A stretch of 30,047 nt of DNA from an uncultured Bacilli bacterium (GTDB lineage: Bacteria; Bacillota_I; Bacilli_A; RF39; UBA660): positions 1 to 30,047 of the forward strand of contig CAKORY010000013.1 of the NCBI GenBank assembly GCA_934101795.1. The letters are read 5' to 3'. Each line of letters opens with the position of its first letter. Positions within the stretch are counted from its first letter, which is position 1. Under the pieces are notes generated by a model. It was not told where the DNA came from, made no database searches, and worked only from the letters and a program-made list of their open reading frames with translations. A program made the translations under genes and the position numbers. Shown here piece after piece: positions 7,800 through 15,264 of the stretch.

Positions 7800-8880
7800 A
7801 AAGAAGAATTACAAACAAAATTAAATGAATATAAAGAAAAATTAGCTTCTGTAGGGAGGTATCTTTGACTTACCTAAAAAAGAAGAAGAAATAAAAAAAT
7901 TAGAAGATTTACAAAAAGCTGATGACTTCTGGCAAAATGTTGATAAAGCTAATGATATCAACAAAAGATTATCTAATTTAAAAAAAGAAGTTACATTATA
8001 TAATAATTTAAAAAAAACCATTAATGATAATTTAGAACTTCTTAAAGAAAATGAAGATGAAATAATCATGTTAATAAGTGATGAATTGTCAACACTTGAA
8101 AATGAAATTAATGAGTTAGAAACATCCGTTACCTTAAGTGGTGAATTTGATATTTTAAATGCATATTTGGAAATTCATCCTGGAGCTGGTGGAACAGAGT
8201 CATGTGATTGGGCATCAATGCTAGTTAGAATGTATGAAAGATTTTGCGAAAAAGAAGGTTACAAATGGGAAATTGTTGATGAGCAAAAAGGTGATGAAGC
8301 AGGAATAAAAAGCATAACTCTTAAAATAAGTGGAGACTACGCTTATGGATACTTAAAAAAAGAAGATGGCGTACATCGCTTAGTTAGAATTTCCCCATTT
8401 GATGCCGGAGCTCGTAGACACACCTCATTTGCATCTGTTAGCATTATGCCAGAAATCAAGAAAGAAATAAACATTGAAATTAAAGAAGAAGATTTAAAAA
8501 TAGATGTTTATCACTCAAGTGGAGCTGGAGGCCAATCAGTAAACACTAGTAACTCAGCGGTACGTATTACACATTTACCAACAAAAACAGTAGTTACTTG
8601 TCAAAATGAAAGAAGCCAGCTAAATAACAAAGAACAAGCCATGAAAATGTTAAAAAATAAATTGTATATGCTAGAATTTGAAAAAGAACAAGCAAAATTA
8701 AATGCTTTAAAAGGAGAAACTTTTAGTATTAACTTTGGAAGTCAAATAAGAAGCTATATTTTAGAACCATATAAAATGGTCAAAGACCATCGAAGTAACT
8801 ATCAAAGCAATGAACCAGAAAAAATACTTGATGGCAATATAAAAGATATGCTTATATATAATTTAAAGGAGTTGCGATGA
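7797..8880 (+). CDS. prfB: Peptide chain release factor 2 with programmed +1 frameshift
   Basis: RF2 reads UAA and UGA and triggers peptide release on the ribosome. The gene opens at ATG 7797, reads 23 codons and meets an in-frame TGA at 7866-7868. A +1 shift at CTT-T continues the frame from 7867 (GAC TTA CCT) to TGA 8878-8880, giving about 361 aa, normal for RF2. The codon-recognition motif SPF (in RISPFDAG) identifies RF2 rather than RF1, and the catalytic GGQ lies in GAGGQSVNTS. An ATG at 8068 is internal and is not the start. It overlaps tilS by four bases (ATGA). In the usual RF2 feedback loop, low RF2 slows decoding of the TGA and favours the shift. A start-codon hairpin may add control. 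Confidence 0.95.
7854..7869 (+). promoter_or_regulatory. prfB programmed frameshift site
   Basis: GGGAGGTATCTTTGAC contains an internal Shine-Dalgarno-like GGGAGGT just upstream of the slippery CTT T and the TGA C stop context. This is the classic RF2 autoregulatory element. Confidence 0.95.
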
Positions 8881-10187
8881 AAAAGGTTATTGATTTTTTA
8901 AAAGAAAATTTAGATAAAAACGCATCTATAGTTGTAGCTTGTAGTGGTGGCCCTGACTCAATGTGTCTTCTTGATTTAGTAACAAAATTAAAAGATGAAT
9001 TAAATCTAAATATAATCGTTGCTCATGTCAACCATAAATTAAGAAGTGAAAGTGAAGAAGAAGCTAAGATGGTAGAAAACTATGCAAAAGAGAATAACAT
9101 AACATTTGAACTTCTTGAAATAACAGACTATATAAATGGGAACTTTACCGAAGAAGATGCCCGCAAGAGAAGATATAACTTTTTTAATGAAATTATAAAA
9201 AAATATCAAGCTAGTGCGCTTCTTACAGCTCACCATGGTGATGATTTAATTGAAACAATTTTAATGCGTTTAACTAGAGGTAGTAACCTAAGTGGATATA
9301 TTGGGATTAAGGAAATATCTCAGAATGAAAACTATAAAACACTAAGGCCACTTTTAAGTGTTACAAAAGATGAAATTATAAATTATTTAAAAGAAAATAA
9401 TGTTCCGTATAGACTAGATAAAACTAATGAAGAACTTAAACACACTAGAAATAGATATAGACACATAGTTTTACCTTTTTTAAAGAAAGAAAATCCTAAA
9501 GTTCATGAAAAATATTTAAAATTTTCTAAAGAACTTATAGAATATGATAATTTTGTTAATACTTATATTAAAGACAAAAAATTTATTGTTGATAACTCCA
9601 TAGTTATAAACAAAGTATCAAGTGAAATAGATTTTATTAAAAGAAAATGTTTAGAACTTTTAATAAAAGACATTCAAAGAAAAGATTATTTTGATGTCTC
9701 AGATGATCAAATGAATAATTTAATGAAATTATATAATCAAAGTAATAAAACTATAGATTTAAATAATAATTACATGGGTGTAAATAGTTATGGTAAAATC
9801 TATATTAAGAAAAAAGAAAATAAAGTTCTTAATGAAATTGTTCTTGATAAGGATATTAAATTAGAAGATTATATTTTTTATTATAATAGTCAAGATGGTG
9901 ATAACTCAAATTCGTGTATTTATCTTAATACTAGTGAAATAACTCTTCCATTAAAAATAAGAGGCGTTTTACCAGGTGATAAAATGAAAATAAAAAACTT
10001 AAATGGTAGTAAAAAAATAAGTGATATTTTTATAGATAGCAAAGTTCCAAAAGATAAAAGAAGTACTTACCCTATACTAGTTGACAGTAAAAATACAGTT
10101 TTATGGGTGCCAAATTTAAAAAAATCACAATTTTCTAAAGACAAATCACAAAAATATGATATAATAATAAGATGTAAGGCAAGGTGA
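8877..10187 (+). CDS. tilS: tRNA(Ile)-lysidine synthetase
   Basis: TilS attaches lysine to C34 of the tRNA-Ile with anticodon CAU, using ATP, so that it reads AUA and is charged with isoleucine. The N-terminal N-type ATP pyrophosphatase domain shows the PP-loop SGGPDS at residues about 24-29, followed by IVAHVNHKLR and the conserved LLTAHHGDDLIETILMRLTRGS block. The C-terminal TilS domain is recognisable by LKIRGVLPGDKMKIKN and the late VPKDKRSTYPILVD segment. Length 436 aa is normal. The start overlaps the prfB stop (ATGA), implying translational coupling. ftsH follows ten bases later. The gene is essential wherever AUA is used, and AUA is abundant in this genome. Confidence 0.93.
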   Translation: MKKVIDFLKENLDKNASIVVACSGGPDSMCLLDLVTKLKDELNLNIIVAHVNHKLRSESEEEAKMVENYAKENNITFELLEITDYINGNFTEEDARKRRYNFFNEIIKKYQASALLTAHHGDDLIETILMRLTRGSNLSGYIGIKEISQNENYKTLRPLLSVTKDEIINYLKENNVPYRLDKTNEELKHTRNRYRHIVLPFLKKENPKVHEKYLKFSKELIEYDNFVNTYIKDKKFIVDNSIVINKVSSEIDFIKRKCLELLIKDIQRKDYFDVSDDQMNNLMKLYNQSNKTIDLNNNYMGVNSYGKIYIKKKENKVLNEIVLDKDIKLEDYIFYYNSQDGDNSNSCIYLNTSEITLPLKIRGVLPGDKMKIKNLNGSKKISDIFIDSKVPKDKRSTYPILVDSKNTVLWVPNLKKSQFSKDKSQKYDIIIRCKAR

Positions 10188-10196
10188 ATATATTAA

Positions 10197-12131
10197 ATGA
10201 ATGTAAAAACAAATAAAAATGATAGTTTTAAGAACATATTACCTTATATAGTTCTAGCAGGTATAATTGCAATTGTACTTGGTGTTTTAAACTTGCAAGG
10301 TACGAAAGTTCATGAACTAAAAACTGGAGAACTAATTTCAGAACTTGAAAATAAAAAAGTAACTGAAATAACAGTAACTCCGAAAAGTAATGAAAGTATT
10401 TATGTAATCACTGGTAAACTAGATGGTTACAAAAAAAGCGAAAGTTTTCAAGCTAAAGTAGTTGGATCAGAACTTGATTCAGTTTTAACATTAATTAAGA
10501 CAAATGAAATTAAAGAATATGATACTAATTCCGATCCAGGAGAAAATATTTTTCTTTATATATTAGTAAATGTATTACCTCTAGTATTAATGGTAGTTAT
10601 TATGTATATTCTATTTACTAAACTAGCAAATTCAAATAAAAATTCAATGGATTTTGGTAAAAGTAAAGCCCGTTTAAGTAATGAAAATGACAAAAAGAGC
10701 TTTAAAGATGTAGCTGGTTTAAAAGAAGAAAAAGAAGAAGTTGAAGAGCTAATAGACTTTTTAAAGAATCCTAAAAAGTTTGAAAAGATGGGAGCCAGAA
10801 TTCCTAAAGGTGTACTACTAGTAGGCCCTCCAGGAACAGGTAAAACATTACTTGCTAAGGCTATTGCGGGTGAAGCTAATGTACCATTCTTCTTTATAAG
10901 TGGTTCAGATTTTGTGGAATTATTCGTAGGGGTCGGAGCATCACGTGTTCGTGATATGTTCAAAGAAGCAAAAAGAAATGCACCATGTTTAATCTTTATA
11001 GATGAAATTGATGCCGTTGGTCGTCAAAGAGGAACAGGTCTAGGCGGTGGACATGATGAAAGAGAACAAACACTTAACCAATTATTAACTGAAATGGATG
11101 GTTTTGGTGAAAATGAAGGTATTATCATCATAGCTGCTACAAATAGACCAGACGTTCTAGATCCAGCATTACTTCGTCCAGGTCGTTTCGATAGACAAGT
11201 AACAGTTAGTCTACCAGATGCTAATGAACGTGAACAAATCTTAAAAGTTCATGCTAAAAATAAAACATTAGGTAAAGATGTTAACTTAAGTAATTTAAGT
11301 TTACGTACTCCAGGCTTTTCTGGAGCAGATCTTGAAAACTTACTAAATGAAGCTGCCCTTCTTACAGTTCGTCGTAATAAAAATGCAATTACTATGGATG
11401 AAATAGATGAAGCAACAGATAGAGTTTTACTTGGCCCAGCTAAAACAACAAGAAAAATAACTGATAAAGAGAAGAAACTTGTTTCCATTCACGAAGCAGG
11501 ACATGCCGTAATTGGTATAAAACTTGAAGATGCTCAAGAAGTTCATAAGATAACAATTATACCACGTGGTATGGCTGGTGGATACACAATGATGCTTCCG
11601 AAAGAAGAAAAAATTGCAGTCATGACTAAAGATGAACTACTTGCGCAAATTACAGGTTTACTTGGTGGACGTGTAAGTGAAGAAATGTTCCTAAATGAAA
11701 TTTCAACCGGAGCAAGTGACGACTTCAAAAAAGCAACACGTATTGCAAGAAGTATGGTAACTGAATATGGAATGAGTGATTTAGGTCCAGTTCAATATGA
11801 AGAAAAGAGTGAAAATGTCTTCTTAGGAAGAGATTATGCTAAATCAAGAGACTTTTCAGACCAAGTAGCATTAGAAATTGATGAACAAGTTCGTAAGATA
11901 ATCGAAGATTGTTATGCAAAAGCTAAGAAAATAATTGGAGAAAACAAAGATTTAATATTTGCTTTAAGTGATGCATTAATGAAATATGAAACAATTACTA
12001 AAGAACAAATTGAGTCAATAGTTGCTACTGGTGAAATCAAACCAATTGAAGAAATCGAAAAGGAAGAAAAAACTGAAGAAATTAAAGAAACAAAGAAAAA
12101 AACTAGAAAAACGAAGGAAGAAGACAAATAA
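10197..12131 (+). CDS. ftsH: ATP-dependent zinc metalloprotease FtsH
   Basis: A membrane-anchored AAA+ protease that degrades misfolded membrane proteins and short-lived regulators. Order of parts: a transmembrane segment at residues about 13-34, an extracytoplasmic domain, a second membrane segment at about 118-142, the AAA+ module with Walker A GPPGTGKT (Lys216) and Walker B LIFIDEIDAVG, the second region of homology (ATNRPDVLDPALLRPGRFD), then the zinc protease domain with HEAGH (His432, Glu433, His436). The tail is rich in Lys and Glu. Length 644 aa is typical. The start is ATG 10197 with AAGGTG ten bases upstream. The tilS-ftsH pair is a conserved Firmicute arrangement; hpt, often between them, is absent here. 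Confidence 0.97.
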   Translation: MNVKTNKNDSFKNILPYIVLAGIIAIVLGVLNLQGTKVHELKTGELISELENKKVTEITVTPKSNESIYVITGKLDGYKKSESFQAKVVGSELDSVLTLIKTNEIKEYDTNSDPGENIFLYILVNVLPLVLMVVIMYILFTKLANSNKNSMDFGKSKARLSNENDKKSFKDVAGLKEEKEEVEELIDFLKNPKKFEKMGARIPKGVLLVGPPGTGKTLLAKAIAGEANVPFFFISGSDFVELFVGVGASRVRDMFKEAKRNAPCLIFIDEIDAVGRQRGTGLGGGHDEREQTLNQLLTEMDGFGENEGIIIIAATNRPDVLDPALLRPGRFDRQVTVSLPDANEREQILKVHAKNKTLGKDVNLSNLSLRTPGFSGADLENLLNEAALLTVRRNKNAITMDEIDEATDRVLLGPAKTTRKITDKEKKLVSIHEAGHAVIGIKLEDAQEVHKITIIPRGMAGGYTMMLPKEEKIAVMTKDELLAQITGLLGGRVSEEMFLNEISTGASDDFKKATRIARSMVTEYGMSDLGPVQYEEKSENVFLGRDYAKSRDFSDQVALEIDEQVRKIIEDCYAKAKKIIGENKDLIFALSDALMKYETITKEQIESIVATGEIKPIEEIEKEEKTEEIKETKKKTRKTKEEDK

Positions 12132-12186
12132 TTATTGCAAAGTTCATAAACTTGTGATAGATTATTAATGAAACGGATGTGTTAAA

Positions 12187-12405
12187 ATGTTAGAAAATGT
12201 ATTACTTATAATATCTGTATTACTTATAGCTATAGTTCTTTTACAAGGAAATAAAGCTAGTGATGCTGGTGGAATTATAACTGGTGGTAACGAAAATCTA
12301 TTCGGACACCAAAAAGAAAGAGGATTAGAACTAGTAATAAGTAGAATAACTCTAATTCTAGGAATTCTATTCTTTGTAATATCTTTAGTATTATTCTTAA
12401 AATAG
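12187..12405 (+). CDS. secG: Preprotein translocase subunit SecG
   Basis: The small third subunit of the SecYEG channel, which assists SecA-driven export. It has 72 aa and two membrane helices (residues about 2-20 and 48-71) flanking the conserved loop LLQGNKASDAGGIITGGNENLFG, a close match to the SecG family loop. It sits 55 bases after ftsH with no terminator between, so it may be co-transcribed. The ribosome binding site is weak. The usual downstream partners rnr, smpB and ssrA are not in this window. Confidence 0.9.
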   Translation: MLENVLLIISVLLIAIVLLQGNKASDAGGIITGGNENLFGHQKERGLELVISRITLILGILFFVISLVLFLK

Positions 12406-12426
12406 TGGTTTTCCACTATTTTTTTA
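12399..12426 (+). terminator. Intrinsic terminator overlapping the end of secG
   Basis: A perfect 10-base stem AAAATAGTGG (12399-12408) / CCACTATTTT (12413-12422) with a TTTT loop, followed by T's. The secG stop codon lies inside the 5' arm. Confidence 0.85.
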
Positions 12427-12808
12427 ATACCTGACAAAATGGCAACAATCATTGCAACTCTGCTCAAAAATGTAATTTTTGTCTGAAAGATATAAAAGTG
12501 GGTCCGCTTTTCGCAAAAATTGTATCAAAAGTGGTATGAAAAAAGTCAAGGAAAATCGATCGACATGGTTCGACAATTATTTTAAAAACACTGGTTTTGC
12601 TTAGGTTTTATAGGCATTCTTTGTTATCAAAGATTAATAAATTTTTGAATATTTTATTTTTTAACATCTATATTTTCACTATGCATTCAACATTCCATGT
12701 AGAGATTAAAGAAATTTATATTTTCCCAAAAAAACAAAATCGGAATTTAATTCCAGATTTGAATGCAATTCAAAAAAATGTAATAAATATTTACAAAAAC
12801 TAAAAAAA

Positions 12809-12829
12809 TACCATTTTTTTAAAATGGTA
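12809..12829 (-). terminator. Hairpin, possible minus-strand terminator
   Basis: TACCATTTT (12809-12817) and AAAATGGTA (12821-12829) form a perfect 9-base stem. A run of A's just upstream (12802-12808) would give a T-run on the - strand, so it works as a terminator only for leftward transcription. No - strand gene is seen to its right before 21 kb, so it may be a relic. Between 12427 and 12808 I see no supported gene. The part 12490-12580 is richer in CG dinucleotides and can be read as a short fragment, but I cannot assign it. Confidence 0.4.
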
Positions 12830-12849
12830 CGTTAATGTTTACCCTTTAG

Positions 12850-12936
12850 TTTTTTGATGTAAAATTATCAAGGAAAAGAACAATTAGAGATTATTTAGAT
12901 ATATTAGATGAATTTAATTTATATTCTTATGAATAA
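12850..12936 (+). pseudogene. Fragment of a helix-turn-helix regulator
   Basis: A 28-codon frame between the stop at 12847-12849 and TAA 12934-12936 reads FDVKLSRKRTIRDYLDILDE and then FNLYSYE. This resembles the recognition helix and following helix of HTH_11/WYL or DeoR-type regulators (form VSRRTIYRDLDLLDE). There is no start codon, no ribosome binding site and no continuation, so I take it as a relic. The similarity is short, and a fragment of another DNA-binding protein is possible. Confidence 0.3.
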
Positions 12937-13027
12937 TTCCATTTTGTGTAAAATCTAATCCATCTAAAATTTGTTTTAATAAAATTGTGTATAAATATAC
13001 AAAAAAGGGAATACAAGCTGGTTATAG

Positions 13028-13225
13028 GGAAAAGGACATGAATGGACAATTGCGCCTAGTTCTTCGAGCGGCAACTATGTGTTCAGTCTGTACTACAGTG
13101 ACTGTCTGTACTATGACAGCGCGCGCAATGGGCATGGCGGCCGTCCAGTCTTGTATCTAGAGGCTTCTGTGTACATAATAGATGGAGAAGGAACATTAGA
13201 TAAGCCATATATTATGGGGATGTGA
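13028..13225 (+). pseudogene. C-terminal remnant of a DGR-type variable protein (C-type-lectin-like tail)
   Basis: The frame is open from the TAG at 13025-13027 to TGA 13223-13225 and reads HEWTIAPSSSSGNYVF, then a Tyr/Ser/Asp-rich run, then GGRPVLYLEAS and a Gly-rich end. The order W-T-[IL]-[AS]-P-S-S..., a run of Tyr, Ser, Asn and Asp codons, and closing RPV matches the tail of formylglycine-enzyme/C-type-lectin-like proteins used as DGR targets and of related surface or pilin-like proteins. Bases 13051-13146 contain 54 G/C of 96, about twice the surrounding level. Most variable-looking codons are NNY (AAC, TAC, AGT, GAC, TGT), as expected when template AAY codons are diversified. The N-terminal part is missing and no start is present. 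No reverse transcriptase or template repeat lies in the window. Confidence 0.45.
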
Positions 13226-13247
13226 GAACCTTTGGTTTAGCATAGTT

Positions 13248-13273
13248 GGCGGGAGTTTCCGCCCCACGCGGGG
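13248..13273 (+). repeat. Two overlapping GC-rich hairpins after the remnant
   Basis: GGCGG (13248-13252) pairs with CCGCC (13259-13263), and CCCC (13262-13265) pairs with GGGG (13270-13273) around a 4-base loop. The two share bases 13262-13263, so they are mutually exclusive or partly open. GC-rich stems of this sort shortly after the stop codon recall the hairpin/cruciform found after DGR variable regions. They are very unlike the surrounding AT-rich DNA. Confidence 0.45.
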
Positions 13274-13281
13274 TGCGACAA

Positions 13282-13309
13282 GAAAGTATAGTTGATATAC
13301 TTTCTTTTT
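13282..13309 (+). terminator. Intrinsic terminator
   Basis: A perfect 9-base stem GAAAGTATA (13282-13290) / TATACTTTC (13296-13304) is followed by TTTTT. It ends the unit containing the remnant and separates it from parA. Confidence 0.8.
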
Positions 13310-13329
13310 GTAATTTTGTTCTAAAATCA

Positions 13330-13358
13330 TAGACAAGTAATTAATAATTTGATAAAAT
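13330..13358 (+). promoter_or_regulatory. Promoter of the parAB operon
   Basis: TAGACA (13330-13335), a 17-base spacer and TAAAAT (13353-13358) are each one base from consensus, about 40 bases before the parA start. Confidence 0.55.
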
Positions 13359-13397
13359 AAAGTAGTACGTAAGTTGTATAGAATGGAAGTGCTTGTT

Positions 13398-14183
13398 ATG
13401 GCTAAAATTATATCACTTGTTAATCAAAAGGGGGGAGTTGGAAAAACTACCACTAGTATAAATTTATCTGCTGCTTTAGGAAAAATGGGTAAAAGAACCC
13501 TTCTTATTGACATGGACCCTCAAAGTAATGCCACAACTGGATTAGGACTCACATCTAATGATTTTAAAAATGATATATATGAACTAATAACTGGTAAATG
13601 TGAAGTAAAAAAAGCAATTAAGAAAACTAAATTTCATAATTTAAGTATTATACCATCAACTATTAATCTAGCTGGTGTAGATGTAGAATTTGTTAAAAAG
13701 ATGCTTGAAGATAAAGAATTTAGTCAAAATATGCAATTAAAATTAAAACTAGATGAAATAAAAGATAATTATGATTATATAATAATAGATTGTCAACCAT
13801 CACTAGGACTAGGTACTATGAATGCTTTAGTAGCATCTGATAGCGTTATAATACCTGTACAATGTGAATTTTTTGCCCTTGAAGGTATAACACAACTACT
13901 TAATAGCATTATCATGGTCCAAGGAAGTATGAACCCTAATCTTAGAATTGAAGGAGTACTTTTAACTATGCTTGATGGAAGAACAAATATTGGTCTTGAA
14001 GTAATTGAAGAAATAAGAAAATACTTTAAAGATAAAGTATTTAATACAATAATACCTAGATTAGTAAGATTAGTAGAAGCCCCTAGCCATGGTAAGCCAA
14101 TTAATGAATATGACCCTTTAAGTAGAGCTACGGAAGCTTATGCTAATTTAGCAAAGGAAGTGGTTAGTAGAGATGGAAACTAA
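13398..14183 (+). CDS. parA: Chromosome partitioning ATPase ParA (Soj)
   Basis: A 261-aa MinD/ParA-type ATPase that drives segregation of the origin together with ParB and parS, and in Bacillus also controls DnaA. It shows the deviant Walker A KGGVGKTT (residues 11-18) with both signature lysines, LLIDMDPQSNATTGLG as A', and the DYIIIDCQPSLG Walker B. I chose ATG 13398, which gives the family N-terminus MAKIISLVNQKGG; a TTG at 13374 would add eight unrelated residues. parB starts 11 bases before its stop, so the two are coupled. No canonical parS (TGTTTCACGTGAAACA) was seen nearby. Confidence 0.95.
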   Translation: MAKIISLVNQKGGVGKTTTSINLSAALGKMGKRTLLIDMDPQSNATTGLGLTSNDFKNDIYELITGKCEVKKAIKKTKFHNLSIIPSTINLAGVDVEFVKKMLEDKEFSQNMQLKLKLDEIKDNYDYIIIDCQPSLGLGTMNALVASDSVIIPVQCEFFALEGITQLLNSIIMVQGSMNPNLRIEGVLLTMLDGRTNIGLEVIEEIRKYFKDKVFNTIIPRLVRLVEAPSHGKPINEYDPLSRATEAYANLAKEVVSRDGN

Positions 14184-15063
14184 GAAAAAGGCATTAGGTA
14201 AAGGATTAGAACAATTATTTTCTAATAATGTTATTGATTTTGATAACTTTGAAGATACTGTTGTAGAAGAAAACAAAAAAGATGTAACAGAAATAGATAT
14301 TGAAGAAATAAGAAGTAATCCTTATCAACCTAGAAAAACATTTGATAGTGAAACTTTAAATGAACTTGCAAAATCTATAGAACAATATGGTGTAGTTCAA
14401 CCAATAATAGTTAAGAAAAGTATTAAAGGTTATGAACTAGTAGCGGGTGAAAGAAGAACTAAAGCTGCTAAAATTGCAGGTCTTAAAAAAATACCTGCCA
14501 TAATCAAAGATTTTGATGATCAAGAAATGATGGAAATAGCATTAATTGAAAATATACAAAGAGAAGATTTAAATCCTATAGATGAAGCAAGTAGTATAAA
14601 TAATATTATTAAATTAAAGGGATATACTCAAGAAGAATTTGCAAGTAAATTTGGTAAAAGTAGAACTTATGTAACTAATTTACTTGGTTTACTTAAACTA
14701 CCTGATGATGTAAAAAGATTAGTAGAAAAGAAAGCTATAAGTATGTCACATGCTAGAGTATTATCTAAAATGGATGATGAAGAAAAAGTAAATGAGTTAG
14801 CTAAAAAAATAGTAACTGAAGATATGTCTGTAAGAGACTTAGAAAGACTAAGTCAGGATGTAAAAAGTGATGTAATAGTAAAAGGGACCAGTTCAAGTAA
14901 AAAAGGATTTGACCATAAATATAGAATGTATGAAAATATAATTATGGATAGTTTAGATACTAAAGTAAGAGTAAGTAAAAAGAAAATAGAAATATATTTT
15001 GATGGGGTTGAAGAATTAGAAGAGATACTATCTAAAATGAATGTTAAAGTTGAGGAAGAATAG
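14173..15063 (+). CDS. parB: Chromosome partitioning protein ParB (Spo0J)
   Basis: A 296-aa parS-binding CTP-dependent clamp protein. The N-terminal KKALGKGLEQLF segment is the ParA-stimulating motif. The ParB/Srx domain shows NPYQPRK and the CTP-binding GERRTKAAK box (residues about 96-104), then ENIQREDLNPIDEA. The central helix-turn-helix is around residues 155-200 and the C-terminal dimerisation domain follows. It overlaps parA by 11 bases and is followed directly by the DUF951 gene. Confidence 0.95.
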   Translation: METKKKALGKGLEQLFSNNVIDFDNFEDTVVEENKKDVTEIDIEEIRSNPYQPRKTFDSETLNELAKSIEQYGVVQPIIVKKSIKGYELVAGERRTKAAKIAGLKKIPAIIKDFDDQEMMEIALIENIQREDLNPIDEASSINNIIKLKGYTQEEFASKFGKSRTYVTNLLGLLKLPDDVKRLVEKKAISMSHARVLSKMDDEEKVNELAKKIVTEDMSVRDLERLSQDVKSDVIVKGTSSSKKGFDHKYRMYENIIMDSLDTKVRVSKKKIEIYFDGVEELEEILSKMNVKVEEE

Positions 15064-15264
15064 ATGGATAAAGATTTTAATTTAAATGATGATGTTATCA
15101 TGAAAAAAGAACATGCTTGCAAGACAAATTTATGGACAATAACTAGAAATGGTGCAGATATCAAAATAAAATGTAAAAATTGTGGTAGAGAAATCATGAT
15201 GGATAGATTAGAATTTATTAAAAAATTAAAAAAGGTGATAGTAAATGAAAAAACTTCGAACTAA
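15064..15264 (+). CDS. DUF951 family small protein
   Basis: A 66-aa protein with the DUF951 signatures: an N-terminal NDDVIMKKEHACKTNLWTI, then GADIKIKCKNCGREIMMDR with three Cys (C19, C39, C42) in a partial zinc-ribbon arrangement. This is a conserved Firmicute family that usually sits between parB and ychF, as here apart from the inserted transporter. Function is unknown; nucleic acid binding is often guessed. It starts on the base after the parB stop, so it is translationally linked, and it overlaps the next gene by 20 bases. Confidence 0.85.
   Translation: MDKDFNLNDDVIMKKEHACKTNLWTITRNGADIKIKCKNCGREIMMDRLEFIKKLKKVIVNEKTSN

Noticed and set aside
10556..10963. Long antisense ORF across ftsH, and similar antisense ORFs across parB, ychF, the surface protein gene and others
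   Set aside because: Opposite-strand shadows of clear genes, without ribosome binding sites and with unlikely residue content.
12490..12580. CG-richer stretch readable as WVRFSQKLYQKWYEKSQ
   Set aside because: Flanked by stops with no start, and no family I can name; the opposite strand reads equally well.
12597..12803. 68-codon ORF opening at TTG after secG
   Set aside because: No ribosome binding site, low-complexity Ile/Phe/Lys/Asn content typical of AT-rich noncoding DNA.
12427..13320. Transfer-messenger RNA (ssrA), often found after secG
   Set aside because: No alanine-type acceptor ends or tag-coding frame were found.
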